Shown: positions 17,632 through 26,167, numbered from the stretch's first letter. The stretch: 64,000 nt of DNA from Aeromonas tecta (GCF_000820185.1 NZ_CDCA01000045.1:124001-188000); one strand, 5' to 3'. Translations and numbers: made by a program. Notes: generated by a model from the sequence alone, not told the origin.

Positions 17632-18509
17632 GATCCACTCCTCAGGCTGTGACCCGTCAGGTGCAAGAAGAGATCCTCCAGATTGGGGGATCGCACCTGC
17701 ATGCCGGTCAACGGCACCCCCAGGCTGAGCAACTGTGGCAGCAAGGCCGCCACATCGGGACAAGTCAGCTCCACCTGATCGCCATGGCGCTGCAGCGGGT
17801 GGCCTAGCGTGGCCAGCGCAGGGTGATCCACCAACCGCACCAGCACACCGTCGAAGTGGCGGGCCAGCAGGGCTGCCGGAGTATCCAGACTGAGCAGGTG
17901 ACCATGATCGACGATGGCGATGCGATCGCATAGCTGCTGCGCCTCGTCCATGTAGTGGGTGGTGAGCACCACCGTCTTGCCCTGGGCCTTGATGGCCTCG
18001 ATGCGCTGCCAGAAATGGTGCCGCGCCTGGGGATCCAGCCCGGTGGTGGGTTCATCGAGAAACAGCAGCTCGGGATCGCCAAGCAGTGCCAGCGCCAGCA
18101 GCAGCCGTTGACGCTGACCGCCTGAGAGCTTGCGGCTGTCCCGGTCGATAAACTCGCCAAGGGCGCACAGCTCGATGAGCAGCTCGCGCGGCAAGGGGTT
18201 GGGATAGAGGCTGGCGAACAGGCGCAGGGTGTCACGCACCGTCAAAAAATCCTGCAGCGCCGTGTGCTGGAACTGAATGCCGATACGCGAGCGATAATCC
18301 GGGCCTCTGGGGGCCCCATGAAACAGGATCTGGCCACTGTCCGGGGTGAGGATCCCCTCCAGCAGCTCTATGGTGGTGGTCTTGCCCGCCCCGTTTGGCC
18401 CGAGCAGACCGAAACAGCTGCCGGCGGGGATGGCGAAGCTGAGCCCGTCCACCGCCTTGACGCCGGGAAAGTGTTTGATGAGGTCGACGACTTCGATGAT
18501 GGCTGCCAT
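17628..18509 (-). CDS. ABC-2 type exporter, ATP-binding subunit
   Basis: A 293-residue CcmA-type ATPase. Walker A GPNGAGKTT, signature LSGGQRQR, Walker B LLFLDEPTTGLDP and the switch histidine in VVLTTHYMDEAQ are intact. The C-terminal third (residues 210-293) is the regulatory extension found in DrrA-like drug exporters. The start at 18509 follows CAGGGAGAGAGACC; the upstream extension to 18563 is not needed. First gene of a three-gene set with ATGA overlaps at both junctions (ATPase, permease, DUF2845 protein). Confidence 0.9.
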   Translation of the reverse strand: MAAIIEVVDLIKHFPGVKAVDGLSFAIPAGSCFGLLGPNGAGKTTTIELLEGILTPDSGQILFHGAPRGPDYRSRIGIQFQHTALQDFLTVRDTLRLFASLYPNPLPRELLIELCALGEFIDRDSRKLSGGQRQRLLLALALLGDPELLFLDEPTTGLDPQARHHFWQRIEAIKAQGKTVVLTTHYMDEAQQLCDRIAIVDHGHLLSLDTPAALLARHFDGVLVRLVDHPALATLGHPLQRHGDQVELTCPDVAALLPQLLSLGVPLTGMQVRSPNLEDLFLHLTGHSLRSGS

Positions 18510-18590
18510 GGTCTCTCTCCCTGAGCTGACCTGACTATATCCAAAACCAGGGTGTCTGCACATTGACCGAAGGCCAGAGACCTAAAAACA

Positions 18591-18619
18591 AACGGCGACC
18601 CTGAGGTCGCCGTTTTTTT
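18591..18619. terminator. Terminator downstream of fklB
   Basis: AACGGCGACC/GGTCGCCGTT arms with an A-rich left flank and T7 right flank. It lies between fklB and the downstream exporter operon, both on the minus strand; the left A-run supplies the U-tract for minus-strand transcripts. Confidence 0.85.
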
Positions 18620-18639
18620 GTGTGGTCAAGCCAACTGGA

Positions 18640-19251
18640 TCACAGGATGTCCAGCAGCTCCACTTCGAATACCAGCGCAGAGTACGGCGGGATGGAACCA
18701 GCACCACGGGCACCGTAGGCCAGGTCGTGGGGAATGTAGAGCTTCCACTTGGAACCAACCGGCATCATCTGCAGCGCTTCAACCCAACCGGCGATCACGC
18801 CAGTCACCGGGAATTCTGCCGGCTCGCCACGAGCGACTGAGCTGTCGAACACGCCACCGTGGGTGAAGGTACCGTGGTAGTGCACACGCACGGACTGACC
18901 GGCAACCGGCACGGCGCCATCGCCTTCGACCATAACTTCGTATTGCAGACCGGTGTCGGTCACTTTCACGTCGGCGCGCTTGGCATTGTCAGCCAGGAAG
19001 GCTTCGCCATCGGCAGCAGCCGCTTTAGCGACAGATTCCTGCTCTTCCTGCATGCGGGCGGTGATAACCTGGAAGGCATCATTGATATCGTCACGGCTGA
19101 CCGCGAACTCCAGACCATTCAGGGCATCTGCCAGACCTTGCTGCAGGGCCGGGATATCCAGGCCAGCGAAGGCTTGCTGCGCCAGCTGATCACCCATGTT
19201 GCGGCCGATGCCATAGCTGGCCTTCTGTTCGATAGAGTCGTATTGGGACAT
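18640..19251 (-). CDS. fklB: FKBP-type peptidyl-prolyl cis-trans isomerase
   Basis: A 203-residue protein resembling E. coli FklB (FKBP22). The N-terminal dimerisation domain (SIEQKASYGIGRNMGDQLAQ) is followed by a long helix and a C-terminal FKBP domain with VRVHYHGTFTHGGVFDSSV, GVIAGWVEALQMMPVGSKW and YIPHDLAYGARG, the residues that form the proline-binding pocket. It speeds prolyl isomerisation in protein folding; no signal peptide, so cytosolic. I start at 19251 (MSQYDSIEQ) where homology begins. Single gene with its own terminator. Confidence 0.93.
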   Translation of the reverse strand: MSQYDSIEQKASYGIGRNMGDQLAQQAFAGLDIPALQQGLADALNGLEFAVSRDDINDAFQVITARMQEEQESVAKAAAADGEAFLADNAKRADVKVTDTGLQYEVMVEGDGAVPVAGQSVRVHYHGTFTHGGVFDSSVARGEPAEFPVTGVIAGWVEALQMMPVGSKWKLYIPHDLAYGARGAGSIPPYSALVFEVELLDIL

Positions 19252-19575
19252 TGAGATGTAGCTCCAGATCCAAGTAATAGAGGCATGTAAAAGAGACGGG
19301 ATGATATCAGACTTTTGCACCGGGCGCTGCGGGCGGCGGCGCTGATTTCCCCGCCTCTGGGAGAGCGCTCACATCCGCCCCTCAGCGTGTCACCAGCGCA
19401 GCCCCGGCGCCCTAAAGGAAGAGCGCCGTTTCGTCGGTTTCTTCTCAGGCTTGATCCAGCAGGGCCCGCACCGCCGCCACCTTGGCACCGTCGGTAATAT
19501 TGACCCGGCCATCATCCGAGGTACCCATGTTGACGCCGCGCGGGGAGACACCATGCCACCGCGTCACACCTTTGC
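19252..19575. other. Region upstream of fklB holding a decayed cutC end
   Basis: About 190 bases of fklB promoter region (AT-rich only near 19260-19310) followed by a degenerate copy of the cutC 3' end. No intact gene is present. Confidence 0.6.
19445..19563 (-). pseudogene. Partial duplicate of the cutC 3' end
   Basis: On the minus strand this stretch repeats the last 40 or so codons of cutC. It reads VNMGTSDDGRVNITDGAKVA then AVRALLDQA and a TGA stop, with several substitutions relative to cutC (Thr to Ala, Trp to Arg). Near 19550 the spacing between GGTGGCATGGTG and GCGTCAACATGG is five bases longer than in cutC, so the frame is broken. The copy starts exactly downstream of the functional gene, offset by 131 bases, a tandem duplication now drifting. 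Confidence 0.85.
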
Positions 19576-20301
19576 TCAGGCTTGGTCCAGCAGGGCCCAC
19601 ACCGCCGCCACCTTGGTACCGTCGGTGATATTGACCCGGCCATCATCCGAGGTACCCATGTTGACGCCATGCGGCACCATGCCACCGCGCCAGCCCATGC
19701 CGGACATGTGCACCTCGCTCACGCCAGTAAACTCGAGGATGGTGCGCACGTTGTCGGCATTGACACCGGCGCCTGGCATCAGGCTGGCGCGGCCCGCCAG
19801 GGTCTGCTGCATGGCTTGCAGGGTCTCCAGACCCGCCAGGGCGGTCGGGGCATGACCGGAGCTCAGGATCCGCTCACAGCCAGCCGCCACTATGGTCTCC
19901 AGATCGGCGCGCCAGTTGGAACTGAGATCGATGGCGCGATGGAAGGTGACCCCAAGGGGACCAGCCGCCTCGACCAGTTGCTGCAGCCAGGCGGCAGGCA
20001 CCCGGCCGGTCTCATCCAGCAGACCGACTACCACCCCTTGCAGACCCGCGGCGCGGGCGGCGGCGATGTCCAGCAACATGAGTTCGCACTCGGCCTCGCT
20101 GAAACAGAAATCCCCCGCGCGGGGGCGGATCATGGCGTACACCGGGATGGTCGCGTGGCGCGCCACCTGCTGCATGAAACCATAGGAGGGAGTGAGACCG
20201 CCCAGTCCCAGCGCAGAGCAAAGCTCGATGCGATCCGCGCCAGCTTGCTGGGCGGTAAACAGGGATTCCAGGTTGTCGATACAGATTTCAAGACGGGTCA
20301 T
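19576..20301 (-). CDS. cutC: CutC family protein
   Basis: A 241-residue TIM-barrel protein matching CutC throughout: LEICIDNLESLFTAQQAGAD and RIELCSALGLGGLTPSYG at the start, PVYAMIRPRAGDFCFSE, GVTFHRAIDL and the C-terminal MPGAGVNADNVRTIL. CutC was linked to copper tolerance in E. coli, but that role has been questioned and no enzyme activity is firmly assigned. Here it lies 42 bases downstream of nagK in one operon, which hints at amino-sugar metabolism. AAGGAGTCATC precedes the ATG. Its 3' end is partly duplicated just downstream. Confidence 0.92.
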   Translation of the reverse strand: MTRLEICIDNLESLFTAQQAGADRIELCSALGLGGLTPSYGFMQQVARHATIPVYAMIRPRAGDFCFSEAECELMLLDIAAARAAGLQGVVVGLLDETGRVPAAWLQQLVEAAGPLGVTFHRAIDLSSNWRADLETIVAAGCERILSSGHAPTALAGLETLQAMQQTLAGRASLMPGAGVNADNVRTILEFTGVSEVHMSGMGWRGGMVPHGVNMGTSDDGRVNITDGTKVAAVWALLDQA

Positions 20302-20321
20302 GATGACTCCTTATTCAGGGG

Positions 20322-20346
20322 AGATCAGACCCTGTGTCTGATCTCA
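20322..20346 (-). repeat. Intercistronic hairpin between nagK and cutC
   Basis: GAGATCAGAC and GTCTGATCTC, perfect 10-base arms with a five-base loop, overlapping the nagK stop codon. There is no T-run, so RNA stabilisation or partial attenuation is more likely than termination. Confidence 0.6.
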
Positions 20347-21246
20347 TAAATTGAGCAGGGCCGCGCCGCGCACCCCGCCAGCGCCGCCGAAACGGGCCTG
20401 GCGAATAGCCGGCAGGGCAACGCCGGGCAACAGATGGCCGGGCAAACGCTGCGGTAACTGTTCATACAGGGCTGGCAGGCCACTCAGGCCCCCGCCCAGT
20501 ACCACGACCTCGGGATCGATCACCGAGATGGCGGTGGCGAGCCCGGCGGCCATGATCTCCAGCCAGCAGTCGATGGCGGCCAGGGCGCTGGGTTCACGGG
20601 CCTCATAACGGGCGACGATCTGGTGGCCACTGGCACGCTCGCCATGGAAATGATGATAAAGCCGCTCCAGGCCGGTGCCGGAAGCATAGGTTTCGAAACA
20701 GACCAGACGGCCGCAGCCACAACGAGGACGGGGCAGCTCGGGATACTTCATCAAGATGGTGGCGGGCAACGGGTAGTGGCCTATCTCCCCCGCCAACCAG
20801 TTACGCCCCTGGATGAGTTTGCCCGCCAGGTAGACGGCGCCACCGATGCCGGTGCCAATGGTCACCCCCAGCACGCTCTCGGCCCCGGCGGCGGCGCCCT
20901 GCTGCACTTCGGACCAGAGGAAGCAGTTGGCATCGTTGTCGACGCTGACGGTGCGGCCTAGCAACTCGGCCAGATCCGCGCCCAGATGACGGCCATGGAT
21001 GGCGGGCAGATTCGCCGCCACTATGCTGCGGTCGTGGCGATTGAGAATGCCGGGAAAGCCGATGCCGACCGCCCCTCGGCTGCCAAAACGGGCGTCAGCC
21101 TCCAGGACCCGGCTGCGAATAAGTTGCTGCAACCCCTGGTAGTCATCACCCGGGGTGCCCATCCGCTCCTCGTGACAGAGATTCAAGCCGCCGTCATACA
21201 CCGCAAAAGCAATCTTGGTGCCGCCAATATCAAAGCCGTAATACAT
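20344..21246 (-). CDS. nagK: N-acetyl-D-glucosamine kinase, ROK family
   Basis: A 300-residue sugar kinase very similar to E. coli NagK (YYGFDIGGTKIAFAVYD at the start). The phosphate-binding DIGGTK, the catalytic aspartate in SVDNDANCF, the GTGIGGAVYL loop and GEIGHYPLP are present. The ROK zinc site reads CGCGRLVCFE, where most relatives have Gly-Cys; the cysteines are retained and Gly is replaced by Val. It phosphorylates GlcNAc released from cell-wall or chitin turnover. The ATG at 21246 follows GGGAGTGTGGGC; a GTG six bases earlier is less well placed. First gene of the nagK-cutC operon. Confidence 0.92.
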   Translation of the reverse strand: MYYGFDIGGTKIAFAVYDGGLNLCHEERMGTPGDDYQGLQQLIRSRVLEADARFGSRGAVGIGFPGILNRHDRSIVAANLPAIHGRHLGADLAELLGRTVSVDNDANCFLWSEVQQGAAAGAESVLGVTIGTGIGGAVYLAGKLIQGRNWLAGEIGHYPLPATILMKYPELPRPRCGCGRLVCFETYASGTGLERLYHHFHGERASGHQIVARYEAREPSALAAIDCWLEIMAAGLATAISVIDPEVVVLGGGLSGLPALYEQLPQRLPGHLLPGVALPAIRQARFGGAGGVRGAALLNL

Positions 21247-21357
21247 GCCCACACTCCCTTGCCGGTGAACCGGTTCACCTCAGCCTGTCCAGATGGGGAA
21301 CATTGTATTAATTCGCAAAAAAAATAAAGTAACCGGAGGCCAAAAACGAGAGCCAGC

Positions 21358-21864
21358 TCAAAGCAAACGACACATTTGTCGCTGCAGGCAGGGTTGCCCA
21401 AGGCTGGTCAGGGTGCGCTCCTGCCCATCGAACACGAAGCCACGGCGCTGATAGAACCCCTCGCCAATCTGATTGCCATCGAGCAACCACAACCTGACGC
21501 ACTCACAGCCCGCCCGACGCATCTGCATCGCCACCGCCTGCCACAGCCGTTTGCCATGGCCCTGGCGCCAATGATCGGGGTGCAGGTAGAACGCCCGGAT
21601 GCTGGCGGTCATCTGGCCAACCTCGTGCACCGGCTGCCAATAGAGCAGGCCGATGACGACCTCGTCTTGGCAGAGCAGCATGGGCCTTGGGCCGGACTCT
21701 GCGAGCCGGCCACGCCAAATCTGCAGGTGCGCGGTGACGGCCAGCTGGGTCAGCAGATCCTCCCCCAGCACCTCGCCATAGGCCGCCAACCAGCTGGCCC
21801 GCTGCATCACCGTCATGGCGGCGGCGTCAGCGGGGCGGGCCATGCGTAGCGTTATGCCTTGCAC
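21358..21864 (-). CDS. GNAT family N-acetyltransferase
   Basis: A 168-residue acetyltransferase. The GNAT acetyl-CoA loop is seen as IRAFYLHPDHWRQGHGKRLW (motif A, Q/RxxGxG/A), followed by the VRLWLLDGNQIGEGFYQRRG segment of motif B. The substrate is unknown. The start is uncertain: a GTG at 21864 would keep the first strand of the fold (ITLRMARPADA) and overlaps the upstream protease stop; an ATG at 21843 gives 161 residues. Neither has a strong ribosome binding site, so translation is probably coupled to the protease gene. Confidence 0.78.
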   Translation of the reverse strand: MQGITLRMARPADAAAMTVMQRASWLAAYGEVLGEDLLTQLAVTAHLQIWRGRLAESGPRPMLLCQDEVVIGLLYWQPVHEVGQMTASIRAFYLHPDHWRQGHGKRLWQAVAMQMRRAGCECVRLWLLDGNQIGEGFYQRRGFVFDGQERTLTSLGQPCLQRQMCRLL

Positions 21865-22661
21865 TGGGGCGTCAGACCGGCCGCACGAGCCTGCTGATAC
21901 AGCGGCTGCGCCTCGGCCTGTTGGGCCTGCAGCTCGGCGATACGGCTTGAATCGCTCGGGTGAGTGGAGAGCAGCTGGGGCGGCGCCTTGCCACCGGCGG
22001 CGGCACTCATGTTCTGCCACAGCGGAATGGCCTGGGCCGGATCGAAACCGGCGCGAGCCATCAGATCCAGCCCAAGACGATCGGCTTCACTCTCCTGCTC
22101 ACGACCATAGGGTAAGGTGATCCCCACCTGAACCCCGAGGCCGAGCGCCGCCATGGTGGCACCGCCGCCCTGGCTGCTGCCGATGGCCGCATCCGCCACC
22201 GCCAGACCGATGCCGGTCAGCTGATCGCGAGAGAGGCGCTCGTTGGAGTGCTGGGCCAGCACGTGGGTCAGCTCGTGGCCGATGACGGTGGCAAGCTGAT
22301 CCTGGTTCTTGGCGACCTTGAGCAAGCCGCTGTAGACCCCAATCTTGCCGCCGGGCAGGGCAAAGGCATTCACCTCCTTGGAGTCGAACACCACCACCTC
22401 CCAGCTGGTGATGCCGTAGCTGGCCGGCACCTGGGCGGTCACCGCCTTGGCCACGCAGGAGACATAGGCATTCATTTTGGCATCTGTGCTCACCTTCTCC
22501 TGCTTCTTCATCTCTTCAAACGAGTCAGCACCCAGCTGATTCATCTGCTGGGGGGAGAAGAGCAGCATCTGGCTACGGCCGGTCGGAGACTGGGCACAGC
22601 TGGCCAGCAGGGCGCTGCACAGCGCCGCGAGGCCGAATTTGGACAGGGAAGAGGCACGCAT
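21852..22661 (-). CDS. M48 family lipoprotein metalloprotease
   Basis: A 269-residue lipoprotein. The signal peptide ends in the lipobox ALLAS-C22. The zinc site is HELTH (H129, E130, H133) with the third ligand E192 in EQESEADRLG. Spacer sequences (VVVFDSKEVNAFALPGGKIG) are typical of M48C proteases related to E. coli YcaL, LoiP and BepA, which act on misassembled outer-membrane proteins from the periplasmic side of the outer membrane. No TPR domain is present, so it is not BepA. AAGGATCCCTTC precedes ATG 22661. It shares an operon with the GNAT gene. Confidence 0.88.
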   Translation of the reverse strand: MRASSLSKFGLAALCSALLASCAQSPTGRSQMLLFSPQQMNQLGADSFEEMKKQEKVSTDAKMNAYVSCVAKAVTAQVPASYGITSWEVVVFDSKEVNAFALPGGKIGVYSGLLKVAKNQDQLATVIGHELTHVLAQHSNERLSRDQLTGIGLAVADAAIGSSQGGGATMAALGLGVQVGITLPYGREQESEADRLGLDLMARAGFDPAQAIPLWQNMSAAAGGKAPPQLLSTHPSDSSRIAELQAQQAEAQPLYQQARAAGLTPQCKA

Positions 22662-22763
22662 GAAGGGATCCTTTACCATGAAGTTGCCCTATTTTCGGAA
22701 ATGCTGACCTCGGGTGCAAGCTGGCAGCCATGACATGCGACCAAAAAGATCCCGTCACACCAA

Positions 22764-22790
22764 TAAAAACGAGCCCACATGGGGCTCGTT
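22764..22790 (-). terminator. Terminator after pstS
   Basis: ACGAGCCC/GGGCTCGT arms with a five-base loop and, on the minus strand, a following TTTTTATT. Confidence 0.85.
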
Positions 22791-22815
22791 TGTCTGCGCG
22801 GACGAGATGGATGTC

Positions 22816-23790
22816 TTACATCATGCCCAGTTTTTTCAGGTCAGCCTGCACGACCTTGGTCGGCACCGGCACATAACCGTCCTTGGCGACGATGTTCTGA
22901 CCGGCCTTGGAGAGGATCATCTTCACAAACTCTTGCTCCATCGGGGAGAGCGGCTTGTTCGGATGCTTGTTCACGTAAACGTACAGGAAGCGCGACAGCG
23001 GGTATTTGCCGGTGATGGCATTGTCAGAGGTCGCCTCGATGAAGGTCTTGCCATCCTTGGAGAGCGGCACGGCGCGCACACCCGAGGTGACATAACCGAT
23101 ACCGGAGTAGCCGATGCCGTTCAGGGAAGCGGAGACGGACTGCACCACGGAAGCCGAACCCGGCTGCTCGTTCACGCCACTCTTGAAGTCGCCGTTACAC
23201 AGGGCGTGCTCCTTGAAGTAGCCGTAGGTGCCGGAAACCGAGTTGCGACCGAACAGTTGCAAGTCCTTGGCGGACCAGCTGCCGTCCAGGCCCAGATCAG
23301 ACCACTTGGTGGCAGCCTTGGCTTCGCCGCACTTGAGGGTGCTGGAGAAGATGGCATCGATCTGCGGCATGGTCAGCCCCTTGATGGGGTTGTCCTTGTT
23401 GACGAACACCGCCAGGGCATCGACCGCGACGCGGATGGCAGTCGGCTTGTAACCGTAACGCTTCTCGAACGCCTCTTCTTCACCGGCCTTCATGGCGCGG
23501 CTCATGGGGCCAAACTGGGCGACACCTTCGGTCAGTGCGGTCGGCGCGGTAGAAGAGCCGGCGGCCTGGATCTGCACGTTGACGTTGGGGTACATGCGCT
23601 TAAATTCTTCGGCCCACAGGGTCATCATGTTGGCCAGGGTGTCTGAGCCGACAGAGGACAGGTTGCCCGAGATGCCGCTGGTCGGGGTGTAATCCGGCAG
23701 GTCTTTATCCACACCGGCAGCCAAAGCGCTGACAGAAAACAGGGTTGCTGCGGTGAATCCAATCACACCGGCCAGTTTGTTGAGTTTCAT
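22816..23790 (-). CDS. pstS: Periplasmic phosphate-binding protein
   Basis: A 324-residue secreted protein with a signal peptide ending near residue 25 (FSVSALAAG). The phosphate pocket residues appear as [32 protein letters not shown], and [17 protein letters not shown]. It matches the PstS-like proteins found beside phoBR in Vibrio and Pseudomonas. It feeds the PstCAB channel, whose genes are not adjacent; the next genes downstream are unrelated. GGAGAGATTGG precedes the ATG. Pho boxes and a repeated leader lie upstream, so strong induction at low phosphate is expected. Confidence 0.92.
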   Translation of the reverse strand: MKLNKLAGVIGFTAATLFSVSALAAGVDKDLPDYTPTSGISGNLSSVGSDTLANMMTLWAEEFKRMYPNVNVQIQAAGSSTAPTALTEGVAQFGPMSRAMKAGEEEAFEKRYGYKPTAIRVAVDALAVFVNKDNPIKGLTMPQIDAIFSSTLKCGEAKAATKWSDLGLDGSWSAKDLQLFGRNSVSGTYGYFKEHALCNGDFKSGVNEQPGSASVVQSVSASLNGIGYSGIGYVTSGVRAVPLSKDGKTFIEATSDNAITGKYPLSRFLYVYVNKHPNKPLSPMEQEFVKMILSKAGQNIVAKDGYVPVPTKVVQADLKKLGMM

Positions 23791-23990
23791 CCAATCTCTC
23801 CAAAGTTACAGAAGGCTATTACCTTGAGTTTCATTCTGTCTCCTCTCTCCAAGGTGACAGAAGGCTATTGCCAATACATGGCGCCGATTAACACTGTCTT
23901 GCGGTGATCAACCCGACGGCGTCTGTCAGATTGCTGAGTTTCGTTCCGTCCCCTCTTCTCCAAAGTAGCGGAGGGTTCGTTCTTAAGACG
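23785..23990 (-). repeat. Triplicated pstS translation-start repeat
   Basis: Three imperfect copies of a unit reading, on the minus strand, TTCTGTAACTTTGGAGAG followed by a start and AAACTCA. Copy 1 is the true pstS start (ATG at 23790). Copy 2 has an ATG at 23834 with GGAGAGAGGAGACAGA before it. Copy 3, near 23940-23990, has ACG in place of ATG and CTTTGGAGAAGAGG. Copies are about 44 and 109 bases apart and fill most of the leader. Confidence 0.75.
23787..23834 (-). CDS. Possible leader peptide overlapping the pstS start
   Basis: A 15-codon frame, [15 protein letters not shown], begins at an ATG (23834) with its own strong site (GGAGAGAGGAGACAGA) and ends in a TGA that overlaps the pstS ATG as ATGA. 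It begins with the same MKL codons as pstS because it lies within a repeat of the pstS start region. Ribosomes finishing it could reinitiate at pstS. That it is translated is inferred, not shown. Confidence 0.45.
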   Translation of the reverse strand: MKLKVIAFCNFGEIG

Positions 23991-24005
23991 GCGCCAGTAT
24001 CTGAC

Positions 24006-24072
24006 CTGGCAGTGACAAATTTATGGATTTAATGTGACACTTTAATGACATGGCGGCAGATTATGACAAATG
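24006..24072 (-). promoter_or_regulatory. PhoB boxes upstream of pstS
   Basis: On the minus strand TGTCATTAAAGTGTCAC (two half sites 11 bases apart) is a close match to the Pho box. A further TTTGTCATAATCTG lies 20 bases before it and TTTGTCACTG 20 bases after it, which gives a tandem array as in the pst promoters of other gammaproteobacteria. Confidence 0.85.
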
Positions 24073-24126
24073 AAAAGAGGGCCTTTGACAGGCCCCCTTG
24101 ATGAGGATAACTCATTGCTTTGGCTG

Positions 24127-25419
24127 CTATTTCACCACCATCCGCGCCGGGATGAGGAAGCTGAAGCGACTGCCGACACCGACACGGCTCTCGATCTCGA
24201 GCTGGGCATCGTGATGACTCAGGGCATGCTTGACGATGGCCAGACCAAGCCCCGAGCCGCCGGTATGACGCGATCGCGCCTTGTCGACCCGATAGAAGCG
24301 CTCGGTGAGGCGCGCCAGATGCTCGGGTGCAATCCCCTCCCCCTCGTCTTGCACCAAAAACAGCGCCATGGCCCCCTGTTTGCGCCACTCCACGGTGATC
24401 TTGCGACCCGCCGGGGTGTAATGAATGGCGTTGTAGACCAGGTTGGAGACGGCGCTGCGCAGTTGATCCCGATCGCCACGCACCAGCAGGTCGGACTGCA
24501 CCTTGAACTCAATCTGATGGGCACTCTCCCCCGACAGCGCCCGCGCCTCCTGCTCCAGCAGCCCCAGCATGGCGGGCATGTCCACCAGGTGGGAGAGATC
24601 CACGCTCGGCGCCGCCTCGATGCGCGACAGGGTGAGTAGCTGATTGACCAGGTTATCCATGCGGATGGTCTGCTCCATCATCACCCTGTGCGCCTTGGCC
24701 CACATGGCGGGCGGCGGCGGCTCCTCGGTCATCTCCAGATAGCCCTTGAGCACGGTGAGCGGGGTACGCAACTCGTGAGAGACGTTGGAGACAAAGTGCT
24801 TGCGGGTCTTCTCCAGACTGCGCAGCCGGGTCACGTCCCGCACCACCAACATGGCCTGATCCGCGGCATAAGGCATGATGCGAAATTCGAGCGACTTCTC
24901 CTCATTGATGGGAGAACTCATCTCGAACGGCTCGTCATACTGCCCCTTGTTCAGATAGGCAACGAAGGCGGGATGGCGGATGAGGTTACCGATGTGCTGA
25001 CCGGCATCCTCCGGCCAGCGAAAACCGAGCAGTTGCTCGGCCAGCCGGTTGCACCAGAGGATGCTGCCGTCGGTGCGAAACACCACGGCCGCATCGGGCA
25101 GGGCCTCAGCCCCCTCCCGAAAGCGGCGGATGAGGCCCGCCAGCTCGCGGCGACGGGCCCGGTGGCGCTGCTGCAGCTTGTAGATACCGTTGAAAATGTA
25201 TTCCCAGCTGCCACTGCCGTTGGGGGGAACCAGGCTGCGATCGTGCCACAGCCAGTCCGACAGTCGTTTCTGGAAGCGATAGTGCCAGCCAAGATGCAGC
25301 AGGGTTGCTAGCAGCAGGCAGAGGGTGAGGTGATCTATCAACCAACCGACCAAGACGAAGGGGGCGTAAAAGAACGCCATTCGCCACAACTGTCGCCGCC
25401 AGGCGTAAGGTTGCAACAT
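24127..25419 (-). CDS. phoR: Phosphate regulon sensor histidine kinase
   Basis: A 430-residue kinase of the PhoR plan: two close N-terminal membrane helices (about 12-45) with almost no periplasmic part, a basic linker, a PAS domain (about 105-200, with DGSILWCNRLAEQLLGF), the dimerisation helix with H215 in SNVSHELRTPLT, and an ATPase domain with the N, G1 (VQDEGEGIAPEHL) and G2 (GGSGLGLAIVKHAL) boxes. It phosphorylates PhoB when phosphate is scarce, sensing via the Pst transporter. AGAGGACGTT precedes the ATG. It starts 8 bases after phoB, co-transcribed. Confidence 0.96.
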   Translation of the reverse strand: MLQPYAWRRQLWRMAFFYAPFVLVGWLIDHLTLCLLLATLLHLGWHYRFQKRLSDWLWHDRSLVPPNGSGSWEYIFNGIYKLQQRHRARRRELAGLIRRFREGAEALPDAAVVFRTDGSILWCNRLAEQLLGFRWPEDAGQHIGNLIRHPAFVAYLNKGQYDEPFEMSSPINEEKSLEFRIMPYAADQAMLVVRDVTRLRSLEKTRKHFVSNVSHELRTPLTVLKGYLEMTEEPPPPAMWAKAHRVMMEQTIRMDNLVNQLLTLSRIEAAPSVDLSHLVDMPAMLGLLEQEARALSGESAHQIEFKVQSDLLVRGDRDQLRSAVSNLVYNAIHYTPAGRKITVEWRKQGAMALFLVQDEGEGIAPEHLARLTERFYRVDKARSRHTGGSGLGLAIVKHALSHHDAQLEIESRVGVGSRFSFLIPARMVVK

Positions 25420-25427
25420 AACGTCCT

Positions 25428-26117
25428 CTAAAGGCGGGTTGAGAAGCGATAACCTGCGCCGCGTACCGTCTGGATCAATCTATCGTGTCCGGTCTCCTCG
25501 ATCGCCTTGCGCAGGCGACGGATGTGCACGTCCACTGTCCTGTCCTCGACATACACATTGGTGCCCCAGACGTTGTTGAGCAACTGCTCACGGCTGTAGA
25601 CCCGCTCGGGGTGAGTCATGAAGAAGTGCAGCAGCTTGAACTCGGTCGGCCCCATCTCCAGCGCCTTGTCTTCGGCGCTGACACGGTGGGACACCGGATC
25701 CAGCTTGAGCCCCTGCACCTCGATCACCTCGTCCACCGAGGTGGGGGAGACGCGGCGCATCACGGCGTGCAGGCGAGCGGTCAGCTCCTTGGGAGAAAAC
25801 GGCTTGGTGATGTAGTCGTCGGCGCCGGCTTCCAGGCCACGCACCTTGTCCTCTTCCTCACCACGGGCGGTCAGCATTACCACCGGGATCTGGCGGGTCA
25901 CCTCATCCTGCTTGAGTTGTTTGATGAACTGGATGCCACTGCCACCTGGCATCATCCAGTCCAGTACGATGAGTTCAGGGTAGGGCTCACGCACCTTCGC
26001 CAAGCCATCGGCATAGTCTTCCGCTTCAACCGTCTCATATCCTTTTTGCTCGAGCACGAAGCAGAGCATCTCGCGGATTGGTGCCTCGTCCTCGACCACC
26101 AGAATTCGCTTAGCCAT
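25428..26117 (-). CDS. phoB: Phosphate regulon response regulator
   Basis: A 229-residue OmpR-family regulator. The receiver carries the acidic pocket (E9-D10) and phosphoacceptor D53 in [13 protein letters not shown], with T83 ([20 protein letters not shown]) and K105 (YITKPF). The winged-helix DNA-binding domain spans about 130-229 ([37 protein letters not shown]). It activates pst and other Pho genes by binding Pho boxes. A box upstream of its own start suggests autoactivation. Confidence 0.97.
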   Translation of the reverse strand: MAKRILVVEDEAPIREMLCFVLEQKGYETVEAEDYADGLAKVREPYPELIVLDWMMPGGSGIQFIKQLKQDEVTRQIPVVMLTARGEEEDKVRGLEAGADDYITKPFSPKELTARLHAVMRRVSPTSVDEVIEVQGLKLDPVSHRVSAEDKALEMGPTEFKLLHFFMTHPERVYSREQLLNNVWGTNVYVEDRTVDVHIRRLRKAIEETGHDRLIQTVRGAGYRFSTRL

Positions 26118-26167
26118 ATCCCTTCTCTCTCCTCTGTGAAGATGGGTGCGCCAATTATTAGAACTTT

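Noticed and set aside
19315..19855. Plus-strand frames over the cutC end
   Set aside because: They repeat words because of the cutC duplication, not because they are a repeat protein.
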